A stretch of 64,000 nucleotides of DNA. Source: Ruminiclostridium cellobioparum subsp. termitidis CT1112. Lineage in GTDB: Bacteria > Bacillota > Clostridia > Acetivibrionales > DSM-1351. The stretch covers positions 57,610 to 121,609 of the forward strand of contig NZ_AORV01000061.1 of the NCBI RefSeq assembly GCF_000350485.1. The letters run 5' to 3'. The notes under the pieces are model-generated. The model was not told where the DNA came from. It ran no database searches and was given only the letters and a program-made list of their open reading frames with translations. Below are positions 43,394 to 52,904 of this stretch, piece by piece (position 1 is the first letter of the stretch; each line of letters starts with the position of its first letter). Both the position numbers and the translations under genes were made by a program.

Positions 43394-43887
43394 TAAAAAC
43401 CCTTGATAAGAAAGAAGCCCTGCTTAATGAATGTAAGGAACTTGGGATAAATGTGGTTTCCAATACCCTCCCGGACAACGTAAAGGGTCTATACTATTCT
43501 GACAGTGAAACAGAACCGGTAATCACCCTTAATCCAAGTATTGATACCCAATCCGAACTCTGCTGTGTAATTGCCGAAGAACTCGGGCATTATCACACCT
43601 CATGCGGAAATCTGCTGTCCGGGGATACCGACAGGATTGTAGTACTCCAGCAGGAAAGCAGAGCACGAAGGTGGGCTTATGAAAAGCTTATTCCGCTGGA
43701 AAAGTTCATTGAAGCTTACAATATTGGAATCCGGAACAGTTATGAATTATCCCAGTTTCTTGATGTCACCGAAGAATTTCTGGAGGAGTGTATCTGCAAT
43801 TATAAAGGAAAGTATGGAATATATAAGGTCTTGGGTAAATACATTATATATTTTGAGCCTCTTGGAGTACTGAGAAGCTTTGATTAG
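43390..43887 (+). CDS. ImmA/IrrE-family metallopeptidase
   Basis: The 165-residue protein has the zinc-site segment VIAEELGHYHTS, a common variant of HExxH in this family where the first position is Glu, and an Arg/Trp region (ESRARRWAYEKLIP). Family members cleave a partner Xre repressor to induce phages or mobile elements. Its start overlaps the repressor stop (ATGA-type), so the two are coupled. It ends normally at TAG. Whether a cleavable target remains depends on the intact repressor next to it. Confidence 0.82.
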   Translation: MIKTLDKKEALLNECKELGINVVSNTLPDNVKGLYYSDSETEPVITLNPSIDTQSELCCVIAEELGHYHTSCGNLLSGDTDRIVVLQQESRARRWAYEKLIPLEKFIEAYNIGIRNSYELSQFLDVTEEFLEECICNYKGKYGIYKVLGKYIIYFEPLGVLRSFD

Positions 43888-43918
43888 AATGCTACTTTAT
43901 TATCTATAGCTATATAGC

Positions 43919-44497
43919 TTATGGGAGTCTGATTATCTCTTTTTCAACCGTACCGTTGCCGCCGAACCCATAGGTAAGCTCCACCGTATTGTTATTTATC
44001 CATGTCAAAATATAATCTTTGTTTGTGAAGGGTCTGTACCCATTGTCGGTAAGTATCTTTGCATTTATTTTTCTTACAAAAAACATGTTGTCTTTAATAT
44101 AAAAATCACTCCAGCCTGCCAAAAGCCAGGTATTTTCTTCAACAATAAGGGTATTGGAATTATCCGGAGAATTAAAATAAAAATATTTTGAATCTATTCT
44201 GTCAATTAAACCAAAGGAGCTGATCAAAAGTAAAGCCAATATACCGACAATGGTAGTCAGCACGATCAGCCATACCTTCGGTATTAAGATCAATTCAAGC
44301 ATGATCAGTAATAGAAGAATAAGGACATTTATTGCGGGATTGAGTATATGCCGGCAAAAATCGGCAGTTATCAGATATATATAATTCCTTGACAGAATAA
44401 TCAGAGTAATTTTAAATAAAACCATTATTATCAATAATACGGATAGCCCTATAGCTGCTCTTTTGTTTCCCTGACGTGTATTGAAGATACTTTTCAT
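43919..44497 (-). CDS. hypothetical membrane protein
   Basis: The ATG with GAGG 8 nt upstream gives about 192 residues; the frame extends upstream without a site. Three or four hydrophobic helices fill the first 110 residues (GLSVLLIIMVLFKITLIIL; NVLILLLLIMLELILI; VWLIVLTTIVGILALLLISSFG). A soluble beta-rich C-terminus follows (FYFNSPDNSNTLIVEENTWLL). No family is recognised. It converges on the ImmA gene and marks the edge of the phage-like region. Confidence 0.6.
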   Translation of the reverse strand: MKSIFNTRQGNKRAAIGLSVLLIIMVLFKITLIILSRNYIYLITADFCRHILNPAINVLILLLLIMLELILIPKVWLIVLTTIVGILALLLISSFGLIDRIDSKYFYFNSPDNSNTLIVEENTWLLAGWSDFYIKDNMFFVRKINAKILTDNGYRPFTNKDYILTWINNNTVELTYGFGGNGTVEKEIIRLP

Positions 44498-44599
44498 AAC
44501 CTGTGCCTCATATGATCCGAATTTTCTTATGTATATACCGATATCGGTTATTATAACACAATAATATATTTTAACTAATATATTTTTATTAATGCATAA

Positions 44600-44641
44600 A
44601 TAGAGGCCTCCGGGAACCTGATCAGTATCCCGAAAGCCTCT
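44600..44641 (-). terminator. terminator after araD
   Basis: ATAGAGGC and GCCTCTAT, with CCGGGA/TCCCG inside, form a long imperfect stem after araD; ATGCAT repeats flank it on both sides. The T-run is short. Confidence 0.65.
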
Positions 44642-44688
44642 ATGCATCGCGGAGCAGCAAACTCTATATCCAAACCGGCTCTTCCTTG

Positions 44689-45381
44689 CTACTTCTTCTG
44701 TCCATAATAAGCTCCCGCCCCGTGCTTGCGCAGAAAATGCTTGTCAAGCAGCACCTGCGGCATGGCAGTTACAGCTGGATTCAGCTGTTTACACTGGATT
44801 GCCATCATAGCCACCTCTTCCAGCACAACAGAATTGTGTACTGCTTCGGCAGCATTTTTCCCCCAGGTGAACGGAGCATGGTTTTTTACAAGCACAGCAG
44901 GTATATAATTCGGATTCAGCTCTTTAAAGGTTTCAATTATTACTACTCCTGTATTTGCCTCATACGCAGACTCTATTTCGGCCCTGGTCATTTCACGCGT
45001 ACATGGAATTTCACCATAGAAGTAGTCTGCATGGGTCGTTCCATATGCCGGGATTCCCATACCCGCCTGCGCAAAAGAAGTTGCCCATCTTGAATGTGTA
45101 TGGCATACTCCCCCAATATCGGGGAAGGCATTGTACAGCGCCACATGTGTGGGAGCATCGGAGGAGGGTTTCAAATCCCCCTCTACAACCTTGCCTGTCA
45201 GGTCAATCAACACCATATCTTCTGCCTTCATTACATCATAATCAACGCCGCTGGGCTTGATAGCAATAAGACCCTTTTCCCTGTCAATACCGCTTGCATT
45301 TCCCCAGGTATAGGTCACAAGCCCGCGTACGGGGAGCTCCAGGTTTGCTTCCAGTACTGCCTGTTTCAGTTGTTCCAACAT
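44689..45381 (-). CDS. araD: L-ribulose-5-phosphate 4-epimerase
   Basis: The 230-residue class II aldolase-like protein has the family's substrate motif [10 protein letters not shown], the zinc His pair in [15 protein letters not shown], and [12 protein letters not shown] with the third His. It converts L-ribulose-5-phosphate to D-xylulose-5-phosphate in the cytoplasm, the last step of arabinose entry into the pentose phosphate pathway. It is the third gene of the leftward araA-araB-araD operon, 42 nt after araB. Confidence 0.95.
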   Translation of the reverse strand: MLEQLKQAVLEANLELPVRGLVTYTWGNASGIDREKGLIAIKPSGVDYDVMKAEDMVLIDLTGKVVEGDLKPSSDAPTHVALYNAFPDIGGVCHTHSRWATSFAQAGMGIPAYGTTHADYFYGEIPCTREMTRAEIESAYEANTGVVIIETFKELNPNYIPAVLVKNHAPFTWGKNAAEAVHNSVVLEEVAMMAIQCKQLNPAVTAMPQVLLDKHFLRKHGAGAYYGQKK

Positions 45382-45423
45382 ATATATTCACCTCAAAATC
45401 ATTCATTACCAGTTTATAAAATC

Positions 45424-47031
45424 TTATCTCAGATTGTTAACGGCAGCTCTTTCAATATCCAGACCCTTTGTATAGCGTTTCAAAAATTCATTAAAGCCGG
45501 CAACCTCAGCCGGATCAGGCGCAATGGAATTTCCCTGTTCCCCGTCAAAAACCTCACGTTTAAGAAAGTCCTCCAGCGATTCATTTTCATTCCGGTTGAC
45601 CATATATGAACCAAGCAGGGCAATGCCCCATGCTCCGCCCTCTCCCGCAGTTTCCATGACAGATACAGGAACATTAACAGCTGCTGCCATGATCTTCTGT
45701 CCCACCAGCTTTGTCTTGAAGAACCCGCCGTGTCCCATCAATTCGTCCAGCTTAACCGCTTCTTTTTCCAGAAGGATATTCATACCTGTTTTAAGCGCAC
45801 CCAGTGCCGTGTATAAATTTACACGCATAAAATTGGCAAGGTTGAAGTTACTGTTTGCCGAACGCACAAACATGGGACGACCCTCTTCAAAATGTGTAAT
45901 ATGCTCTCCGGAAATGTATCCATAGGCCAGTAAGCCTCCGCAGTCCGGGTCACCCTGGAGCGCCGCGCCAAGCAGGATATCATAGAGCCTGGGTTTGTCT
46001 ACATTCAGTCCCAGTGCTTTCACAGCCTCTGCAAACAAACCCATCCATGCGTCATAATCCGAGGTACAATTATTTGAGTGCACCATGGCCACCAGCTTGC
46101 CATCGGGTGTTGTTACCAGATCAATCTCCGAATATGCCCTGGACAGTTCCTTCTCAAGTACGACCATTGCAAAAACCGATGTACCTGCCGACACATTTCC
46201 TGTACGGGACGATACACTGTTGGTAGCCACCATACCGGTTCCCGCATCACCCTCTGGCGGACAAAGCGGAATTCCCGGCTGCAGCTGACCTGTAACATCC
46301 AGCAGCTTTACTCCATCTGCTGTGAGTTCTCCTGCTTTGGTTCCCGCAACCAGAACCTTTGGAAAGATATTTTCCAGCTGCCATGGGATATTGTCCGCAC
46401 TGACAAGTTGATTAAACTGTTTGATCATTCGCATATTGAAATCCCTGGTATCCACATCAATAGGAAACATACCCGAGGCATCGCCGACTCCCAAAACCTT
46501 CTGTCCCGTCAGTTTCCAATGTATATAGCCGGCTAGCGTTGTGATGTAGTCTATATTGGAAACATGCTCTTCCTTATTCAAAATGGCCTGGTAAAGATGG
46601 GCGATGCTCCACCTTTGGGGAATCGGATAGCCAAACAGCCCGGTCAGAGCTTCCGAAGCCTGACCGGTTATGGTATTGCGCCATGTGCGGAATGGCGTTA
46701 AAAGCTTTTCTTCCTTATCAAAGACCATATATCCGTGCATCATGGCACTGATACCGATTGAGCCGGTAGTTTGAATGGTTACATCGTACTTTTCCTTTAC
46801 ACTCTCAGCCAGCTTATTGTAGCTGCTCTGTACACCCTTCCAGATATCCTCCAGACTGTATGTCCAGACATTATTGAGATAACTGTTTTCCCAGTCATGA
46901 CTGCCCGAAGCAATTGATTTGTTACCCTCAGCCACAAGAACCGTTTTGATTCGTGTGGAGCCCAGTTCAATCCCGATTGCAGTCTGCCCGTTGACAATGG
47001 CATTTTTAATATCCTTCAATTCTAAACTCAT
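45424..47031 (-). CDS. araB: FGGY-family ribulokinase
   Basis: About 535 residues of the FGGY sugar-kinase family: [16 protein letters not shown] (phosphate 1), [13 protein letters not shown], and the C-terminal [10 protein letters not shown]. Its place between the isomerase and epimerase genes makes L-ribulose the substrate, giving L-ribulose-5-phosphate. The sequence is of the clostridial/bifidobacterial type that differs from E. coli AraB and is often labelled xylulokinase-like. GGGGAGG lies 6 nt before the chosen ATG. Confidence 0.88.
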   Translation of the reverse strand: MSLELKDIKNAIVNGQTAIGIELGSTRIKTVLVAEGNKSIASGSHDWENSYLNNVWTYSLEDIWKGVQSSYNKLAESVKEKYDVTIQTTGSIGISAMMHGYMVFDKEEKLLTPFRTWRNTITGQASEALTGLFGYPIPQRWSIAHLYQAILNKEEHVSNIDYITTLAGYIHWKLTGQKVLGVGDASGMFPIDVDTRDFNMRMIKQFNQLVSADNIPWQLENIFPKVLVAGTKAGELTADGVKLLDVTGQLQPGIPLCPPEGDAGTGMVATNSVSSRTGNVSAGTSVFAMVVLEKELSRAYSEIDLVTTPDGKLVAMVHSNNCTSDYDAWMGLFAEAVKALGLNVDKPRLYDILLGAALQGDPDCGGLLAYGYISGEHITHFEEGRPMFVRSANSNFNLANFMRVNLYTALGALKTGMNILLEKEAVKLDELMGHGGFFKTKLVGQKIMAAAVNVPVSVMETAGEGGAWGIALLGSYMVNRNENESLEDFLKREVFDGEQGNSIAPDPAEVAGFNEFLKRYTKGLDIERAAVNNLR

Positions 47032-47152
47032 TTTTTTCCTCCCCAAAGTTTGCTTATTGATACAAACAGGATGCTATTCAATGCTAACTACTATATTTAT
47101 TCGCCGTTGACCGGATTAATATTACCTGCCCTATTTTATTTACCTGCTTTAT

Positions 47153-48634
47153 TTATTTAAATGGATTCTCATCTTTGTAAAGCATGGCTGCAGGCTGATT
47201 AAATGCAACATCACTTACACCCAGAAGCTTCATGGCAGCAAACAGAAGCTTGCCCACATGTTTGAAGGCTACTCCCCCGTGGTGAGGATATCTCCCGGCT
47301 ATAAGTACGTGCCTGTAGAATCTGCCCATCTCTTTTATTGCAAATATTCCTATACCTCCGAAGGATTTAGGATCCACATCGATTATTTCACCTTCGGCAA
47401 CATAACTTCTCAGCTGGCTGTCCGCTGTTCCCTGAAGTCTGAAGAAAGTGATATCCCCGGGTCTGATGGCTCCTTCCAGGGTACCTCTTGAAATATCGGG
47501 CTCCTTGTCAGGTTCAAGCAACCTGCGCATTATGAGCTGGTACTTCATTGAACAGTCCTTCATATGACATGAAGGTGTATTTCCGCAGTGGAAACCCATG
47601 AACAAATCGGTAAGTGAATAACCTGCGAACTTGTTCTGATTATTTGCATACATGTCCTTAGGCACCGTATTGTTTATATCGAGCAACGTTGCCGGCAGCT
47701 GCGTGGCACATGTGATTATATACTCGCTTAATGCGCCGTAAATGTCTGTTTCGCACGCAACAGGTATCCCTATTGAAGCAAGTCTGGAATTCACGTAGCA
47801 GGGAACAAATCCAAACTGTGTCTGGAAAGCCGGCCAGCATTTATTTGCAAAAACTACATATTCGGAAGCACCTTTATGGTCCTCAGCCCAATCCTTCAAT
47901 GTAAGCTCATATTGTGCCAGCTTTGGAAGAATTCCGGGATAACCGTTTCCGTCCCCCAGTTCTTGTTCCATTTCTTTTATTACTGCAGGAATCCTCGGAT
48001 CATCCTTGTGGTTGTTAAAAGCCTCAAAAAGGTCAAGCTCCGAGTTTTCCATCACCTCAACCCCCAGGTCGAACAAAGGCTTGATAGGTGCATTACATGC
48101 CAGGAAATCGTGCGGTCTTGGGCCAAAGGTAAATATTTTCAATTTGGAAAGCCCCAGTAAAATTCTTGCAATAGTTTCAAAATCAGCAACCATATCTGCT
48201 ATTTCTTCGGGAGTTCCAACCGGATATTCGGGAATATACGGATTCAATTTTCTGAGAGCCAGGTTATATGAGGCATTAAGCATACCGCAGTACGCATCTC
48301 CGCGTCCATTGATCAGATTGCTTTCGGTTTCTTCAGCCGCAGCCACAAACATTACAGGACCGCCGAATTTTTGAGCAAGTATGGTCTCAGGTCCTTCAGG
48401 TCCGAAATTTCCGAGGTATACCACCAGAGCGTTTGTTCCTGAAGCCTTCAGTTCCTGTAAAGCCTTCAGTACATCCTTTTCATTTTCAACCGCCGTGTTT
48501 GCTTCAAAAATTTCAATGCTTTTTTCAGTACAGACTTTAACAACTGCTTTACGCCTTTCCACGCTCAATTCCACCGGAAAACAGTCTCTGCTTACCGAAA
48601 CAATCCCAAGCTTTACTTTTGGAATATTATTCAT
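47153..48634 (-). CDS. araA: L-arabinose isomerase, L-fucose-isomerase-like type
   Basis: The 493-residue protein belongs to the L-fucose/L-arabinose isomerase superfamily (VVYLGNFGPEGPETI; FVAAAEETESNL; GFHCGNTPSCHM; GRYPHHGGVAF with His ligands). Position with araB and araD makes conversion of L-arabinose to L-ribulose the likely reaction. It is closer in appearance to the fucose-isomerase branch than to classical E. coli AraA. First gene of the operon, with an AraR-like half palindrome upstream and an AGGGGGG ribosome site. Confidence 0.85.
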   Translation of the reverse strand: MNNIPKVKLGIVSVSRDCFPVELSVERRKAVVKVCTEKSIEIFEANTAVENEKDVLKALQELKASGTNALVVYLGNFGPEGPETILAQKFGGPVMFVAAAEETESNLINGRGDAYCGMLNASYNLALRKLNPYIPEYPVGTPEEIADMVADFETIARILLGLSKLKIFTFGPRPHDFLACNAPIKPLFDLGVEVMENSELDLFEAFNNHKDDPRIPAVIKEMEQELGDGNGYPGILPKLAQYELTLKDWAEDHKGASEYVVFANKCWPAFQTQFGFVPCYVNSRLASIGIPVACETDIYGALSEYIITCATQLPATLLDINNTVPKDMYANNQNKFAGYSLTDLFMGFHCGNTPSCHMKDCSMKYQLIMRRLLEPDKEPDISRGTLEGAIRPGDITFFRLQGTADSQLRSYVAEGEIIDVDPKSFGGIGIFAIKEMGRFYRHVLIAGRYPHHGGVAFKHVGKLLFAAMKLLGVSDVAFNQPAAMLYKDENPFK

Positions 48635-48755
48635 TTAATTAGCCCCCCTAATTTTTTAATAAATTATTTATGTTTCACTTCAAACGTAATCAATTTAATC
48701 AACATATCAATTTTAAGCTGCGGGCATTTAATATAAAGCGGTATTATATTAGTAT

Positions 48756-48771
48756 GCTCATGCGTACAAGT
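48756..48771. promoter_or_regulatory. candidate AraR box upstream of araA
   Basis: GCTCATGCGTACAAGT shares the half CGTACAAGT with the better box before araR; the other half is degenerate. It is about 120 nt before araA in a 226-nt gap that contains nothing else clear. Confidence 0.5.
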
Positions 48772-48860
48772 CATTCTAAAAAATTTAAACTGAATAAATG
48801 ATTATCTATATATCTAAATGATCTAATTTTTATTGCCAAATCAGAAATTGAATATTCAAC

Positions 48861-49955
48861 CTACCTCTTTATGCAGGATTCCTTGATTATGAGCTCGGGT
48901 ACAATAATCTTCTGTACCGGGTTATCCAAATAATCATTATCTTTGAGCATTTCCAGGAGCAGTTCGGCTGCCGCCTCTCCCAGCTTCTCTTTAGGGTGGC
49001 TGACACTGGTGATCCTGACCGGACAGTTTGCAGAAAAGTAGGAGTCATCAAAACCTGTAATTGAAATATCTTCAGGTACTTTGACACCCAGGCTGTTCAG
49101 CAGTTCGTATACCCTGAATGCAATTTCGTCATTATAGCAGGCTATAGCGTCAACTCCGCTCTTATTCTCTATCATCTGTCTGATGACATTATAGGGTTTT
49201 ACCTCCCTGTCCTCAGTGTGAAACCATATTACCTGATCGGGATTATATGGCAGACCGGCTTCACTGATGGCTCTTGCGTACCCCTTGTGCCTTTCCAGCC
49301 CCTGTATATCATCAGCCTTAAATATACCTACTATCTTTTTATGTCCCAGCCCTGTCAGATATTCTACCGCGGAATACATTCCCTTTGCATCGTCCAGCAG
49401 CACATGGGATTTGCTTTCCAGCTTCTGATAGTAACCGTGGATAAAAATATAGGGTATCTGATGTTTGTCCAAAGCCTCATAATACTGCAGGTTGTTGGAA
49501 AACAACGCACTTTTGGTGGGTTCTATAATAAGTCCTTCAATATTTTTCTGCAGCACATCCTCCAGACAAAGTGCTTCCTTTTCGGTATTGTTGTTGGTGT
49601 TCTTCAGCATAATGCTGTAGCCGTTACCTGAGAGCACACTGTCAATCCCCTGAATGACCTTTGGAAAAATGTATTCCGAAATATAGGTAGTAATTACGCC
49701 GATATTCCGGGAATCGTTTCTTTTTTTGCTCCTGTCCATGCAGTAGGTTCCCCTGCCGTGTTCGGTATAAAGGTAACCTTCATTAACAAGCATGGAAATG
49801 GCTTTCCTCACCGTGTGTCTGCTCAAAGACAGCTTTTCGGCCAGCATGTTTTCAGAGGGTATCTGCTCTCCGGGCCGGATTCTTCCCAACAGTATTTCTC
49901 CCTTTAAATACTCCATTAGCTTATAGTATTTAGTCTGGTTGTCACTTTTTTGCAT
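48861..49955 (-). CDS. araR: AraR-type GntR/LacI hybrid repressor
   Basis: About 364 residues. The N-terminal GntR winged helix (GRIRPGEQIPSENMLAEKL; SLSRHTVRKAISMLVNEG) is joined to a LacI-type sensor domain (NIGVITTYISEYIFPKVIQGI; PEDISITGFDDSY), the AraR architecture of Firmicutes. AraR represses arabinose genes and is released by L-arabinose. The start is the ATG 5-6 nt after AGGAGA; upstream codons overlap the operator, which supports the shorter start. An AraR box lies just before it. Confidence 0.9.
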   Translation of the reverse strand: MQKSDNQTKYYKLMEYLKGEILLGRIRPGEQIPSENMLAEKLSLSRHTVRKAISMLVNEGYLYTEHGRGTYCMDRSKKRNDSRNIGVITTYISEYIFPKVIQGIDSVLSGNGYSIMLKNTNNNTEKEALCLEDVLQKNIEGLIIEPTKSALFSNNLQYYEALDKHQIPYIFIHGYYQKLESKSHVLLDDAKGMYSAVEYLTGLGHKKIVGIFKADDIQGLERHKGYARAISEAGLPYNPDQVIWFHTEDREVKPYNVIRQMIENKSGVDAIACYNDEIAFRVYELLNSLGVKVPEDISITGFDDSYFSANCPVRITSVSHPKEKLGEAAAELLLEMLKDNDYLDNPVQKIIVPELIIKESCIKR

Positions 49956-49974
49956 CATATTCTCCTGAAAAACA

Positions 49975-49990
49975 ACTTGTACGTACATCT
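49975..49990. promoter_or_regulatory. AraR box upstream of araR
   Basis: ACTTGTACGTACATCT closely matches the Bacillus subtilis AraR consensus (ATTTGTACGTACAAAT-like) and has the central palindrome TGTACGTACA. Confidence 0.8.
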
Positions 49991-50219
49991 ATATTATACA
50001 TTAATATTCAAATTGTGCAACATTGCAGCTGAATTTTATTCTTAATTATATAATATTATATCCTGTAAAATCAAAATAAAAAAGCCGGCAATAGTTGTAT
50101 AATGAATAAATACAAAATATTGCAGCCTTATATTAACCTCCTTCTCATTATGTGCATATAATTATGTATACCACTATTTAATTATTGATGATTTTGTTTA
50201 TTATCGAGGAGTGAATATT

Positions 50220-50729
50220 ATGGAACCAGCCAACAGTCCGGTAACCGAATTAGCTGTCAGACTAAAGGAAGTCAGTATTAAAAATACCGCAGAGGCCATA
50301 TATAATAAAATTAACCTTGTAAAACAGATACAGAATGACAAACAGACCATAAACGTACTGGAAGAGATAATTAACGACCTGACAACCGATAAAAACGAGC
50401 TGATTCAAATAACCAAGTGTTACGAACAGGAGTTCCTGTCACAGGACATATCCGATGAGGACATTGAGTATATAACCAAGGAATTGCTTCCCATTATAAC
50501 AACTTTTCTGCCTTTTAGCGGCGGTGACAGTGAATTTGTTTCTACAATACAAAAGATATTGTCGGCTGAAACCTTTAAAATATTAAAACTGCTTGGATTC
50601 AATTATAAGGAAGCTATAGGCCAGCCTCTGACCAATCTTGTAGCCCAGGCTATACAGAATCAGAACCAGAACCAGAGCCAAAACACTAATAAATATCCGG
50701 TTAACAAGGGATATAGCAGCAGAAAATAA
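50220..50729 (+). CDS. hypothetical protein, helical, Gln/Asn-rich C-terminus
   Basis: The 169-residue protein starts at an ATG 8 nt after GAGGAG. It is mostly charged helix (NLVKQIQNDKQTINVLEEII) with a short hydrophobic patch (LLPIITTFLPFSGG) and ends in a QNQNQNQSQNTN run. No known domain is recognised. A TATAAT about 120 nt upstream may be its promoter. The DnaA-box cluster begins 22 nt after its stop. Confidence 0.7.
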   Translation: MEPANSPVTELAVRLKEVSIKNTAEAIYNKINLVKQIQNDKQTINVLEEIINDLTTDKNELIQITKCYEQEFLSQDISDEDIEYITKELLPIITTFLPFSGGDSEFVSTIQKILSAETFKILKLLGFNYKEAIGQPLTNLVAQAIQNQNQNQSQNTNKYPVNKGYSSRK

Positions 50730-50751
50730 TTAAAGAGGGGATATATTAGTT

Positions 50752-51074
50752 CTGTGGATTAAATCTTAAATATTTCAACATACTATCCCCATACATATAG
50801 ATATATCCACAACTTTATTAACAAAATATAGTCTTTCTGTGGAAAAAGTATTGATTTCTTATTATTTAATCCACAGAGTTTTCACATTATTCACTTTTAT
50901 TTGTTTATAAATAAGCTGTGGATTTTCTCATTGGATTATCTACAAGAAATCCCCATATTTATTGGCTTATCAACAGTTTTATCAACATAATGTAGTATAT
51001 TTGTGGATAACTTCGCATGATTTTAACATAATATCCACAGTTTCTCCCTGTTATGCACAGTTTCTTGTGGGTAA
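50752..51074. promoter_or_regulatory. DnaA-box-like cluster
   Basis: About twelve 9-mers close to TTATCCACA lie on both strands within 323 nt of AT-rich DNA without a gene. Clear ones are 51002-51010 (perfect, reverse), and at one or two mismatches 50752-50760, 50804-50812, 50868-50876, 50916-50924, 50936-50944, 50967-50975, 50979-50987, 51032-51040, 51051-51059 and 51066-51074. Spacing is irregular, about 10-60 nt. Confidence 0.65.
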
Positions 51075-51100
51075 TTCGTCCTATTAACTATAAGACTGAG

Positions 51101-51135
51101 GCTCCTAAAATTTTCAGTCTGAAAAATTTAGGAGC
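51101..51135. terminator. hairpin after yjbQ
   Basis: GCTCCTAAAATTTTC pairs with GAAAAATTTAGGAGC (one mismatch) around a 5-nt loop, 33 nt after the yjbQ stop. The stem itself is A/T-rich; no separate T-run. Confidence 0.5.
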
Positions 51136-51167
51136 TGCAGATAAAGAACGCATGTGAAAATTCATAC

Positions 51168-51557
51168 TTATAATACCTTTACATAAAACTTCCGGTTTCT
51201 GGGTCCATCAAACTCACAGAAGTATATTCCCTGCCATGTCCCCAGGACGAGTTTTCCGTTTGCGACAATAACATACTGGCTGCTTCCAACCGCACTTGCT
51301 TTTAAGTGTGCATGACTGTTACCTTCCATATGCCTGAACTCTGCCCTGTCGGGATACGCTTTGTCCAGTCCCAGCAGCATATCCCTCACCACGTCAGGAT
51401 CAGCATTTTCATTAATGGTTATTCCGGCAGTAGTATGCGGACAGAACACCAGGACCGCACCGTCCCTTATTCCGCTTTCTGCAAGTGCGTCCGCTACCCT
51501 GCCGGTTATGTTGTAGAAATTCTGTCTTTCAGTTTTTAAACCGTACTCATAAAGCAT
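51168..51557 (-). CDS. yjbQ: YjbQ-family protein (UPF0047)
   Basis: The 129-residue protein has the UPF0047 pattern: VFCPHTTAGITINENADPDV, then HMEGNSHAHLKASAVG and GTWQGIYFCEFDGPR. Some members have weak thiamine-phosphate synthase activity; the true role is not settled. Its start overlaps the stop of sfsA by one base (TAATG), so the two are co-translated. Confidence 0.9.
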   Translation of the reverse strand: MLYEYGLKTERQNFYNITGRVADALAESGIRDGAVLVFCPHTTAGITINENADPDVVRDMLLGLDKAYPDRAEFRHMEGNSHAHLKASAVGSSQYVIVANGKLVLGTWQGIYFCEFDGPRNRKFYVKVL

Positions 51558-52237
51558 TAAAGCCTCACCTCAACCCTTTCCGCTATTTCAATGCAATTTT
51601 CTCCTACCTTGCAGTCACAGGCCACAACGTTAACGCCCCTGGCCTCAGCAATTTTTATAATTTCAGCAAACTTCTCATGTGTTCTGTAATTGGGTGTAAA
51701 GTAGCTCACCCCTTTCATCTGAATAACAAACACTATGTAAGCCTTATAACCTTCCTCCATGCACTCCATTAACTCTTTGATGTGCTTGACCCCTCTTTCG
51801 GTGGGCGCATCGGGAAATAAGACAACGTTATTGTCCTCCAGAGTAACTCCCTTGACCTCAATAAATATTTTTTCCTTTTCTGTCTCTATATAAAAATCAA
51901 ATCTGGAATTTTTGTACCTTGCTTCAGGCTTAATCAGGGTAATATCCTCCAAAAGTCCCCCTTTCAGCAGCCATTCATGGAAAACCTTGTTGGGAACCTG
52001 ACTGTCCATATTGATCATCCTGTCACCCTTCATAACACCGATAAGATCATACCTGGTTTTTCTGGAGGTTTTATCAAACTCCTGTACAAATACCGTAACC
52101 CCTGGTTTCAGCAGTTCTCTGCATCTGCCGGTATTTTTTACGTGACATACCTCTTCCCTTCCATCAAGCTCAATATGTGCAATAAACCTGTTTGGCCTGC
52201 AAATAAACCTTGCAGTCTTTATATTATTATAAATCAC
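51557..52237 (-). CDS. sfsA: SfsA-family protein (sugar fermentation stimulation)
   Basis: About 226 residues: FICRPNRFIAHIELDGREEVCHVKNTGRC is the SfsA N-terminal signature, and RYKNSRFDFYI plus FIEVKGVTLE resemble the nuclease-like core (Asp, Glu, Lys). The GTG with GGAGG 5 nt before it was chosen over an upstream ATG because relatives start at this point. SfsA was named from E. coli maltose phenotypes; it has a nuclease-like fold and its role is unsettled. Confidence 0.9.
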   Translation of the reverse strand: MIYNNIKTARFICRPNRFIAHIELDGREEVCHVKNTGRCRELLKPGVTVFVQEFDKTSRKTRYDLIGVMKGDRMINMDSQVPNKVFHEWLLKGGLLEDITLIKPEARYKNSRFDFYIETEKEKIFIEVKGVTLEDNNVVLFPDAPTERGVKHIKELMECMEEGYKAYIVFVIQMKGVSYFTPNYRTHEKFAEIIKIAEARGVNVVACDCKVGENCIEIAERVEVRL

Positions 52238-52458
52238 CCTTGCCTCCGCTGTTAATGAAATCAATGACATGAAAATTATACCCCCGCTTCCTATGGTTTA
52301 ACAAGAGATTAAATATTAATGTGTTTTGGGTATGGAAATCAGGGTATAAAATATAACAGGTTTGGATAAAAGTATAGAATGAATCTTTTTTGGCATGCTG
52401 CATTTATTGTGCGCAGCCAATACGGATTCCAATAAAGTCACGAGGGGAGATTTTGATT

Positions 52459-52839
52459 ATGAAGAATGAGGTATCTTTTTTCCGTTGTAAGCATTGTGGA
52501 AATATGGTTGCATTAATAAAAAGCGGCGGCGGAACTCTTGTCTGTTGCGGAGAGCCCATGGAGAAACTTGTTGCCAACACAACCGAAGCAGCCGTTGAAA
52601 AACACATCCCTGTTTCACTCAGAAGCAACGGCAGTATCAATGTTGAGGTAGGCTCGGTCGCACATCCGATGATTGATGTTCACTATATTGAATGGGTAGC
52701 CGTTGTTGGCGATGAAGGCCTGGAAATAATAAACCTGTTCCCGGGAGATGACCCAAAAGCTATTCTAAGTGATAAGAAGAATGCTGAAGTTTATGCATAT
52801 TGCAACATCCATGGTTTATGGAAAGGTGAAGTAAAATAG
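52459..52839 (+). CDS. dfx: desulfoferrodoxin (class I superoxide reductase)
   Basis: The 126-residue protein has the N-terminal desulforedoxin iron centre (FFRCKHCGNM and LVCCGEPM) and the catalytic centre II ligands (EKHIP; SVAHPMIDVHYIEW; YCNIHGLW). It reduces superoxide to peroxide without making oxygen, as in other strict anaerobes. The start is the ATG behind GGGGAG. It is monocistronic, with a bidirectional terminator between it and deoC. Confidence 0.95.
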   Translation: MKNEVSFFRCKHCGNMVALIKSGGGTLVCCGEPMEKLVANTTEAAVEKHIPVSLRSNGSINVEVGSVAHPMIDVHYIEWVAVVGDEGLEIINLFPGDDPKAILSDKKNAEVYAYCNIHGLWKGEVK

Positions 52840-52854
52840 TAACTTCAAGCGAAA

Positions 52855-52898
52855 AACACCCTTCAAAATGTGCGGAAAAGCATATTCTGAAGGGTGTT
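52855..52898. terminator. bidirectional terminator between dfx and deoC
   Basis: AACACCCTTCA and TGAAGGGTGTT form an 11-bp stem, flanked by AAAAA and TTTTTT, serving the convergent genes on both sides. Confidence 0.88.
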
Positions 52899-52904
52899 AA
52901 TTTT

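Noticed and set aside
43390..43887. ImmA-like gene taken as a toxin-antitoxin component
   Set aside because: The overlap with an Xre repressor, phage-type operators and nearby lysis genes fit a phage immunity module better.
50752..51074. DnaA-box cluster called as the chromosomal origin
   Set aside because: No dnaA, dnaN, rpmH or gyrase genes flank it, so calling it oriC is not justified.
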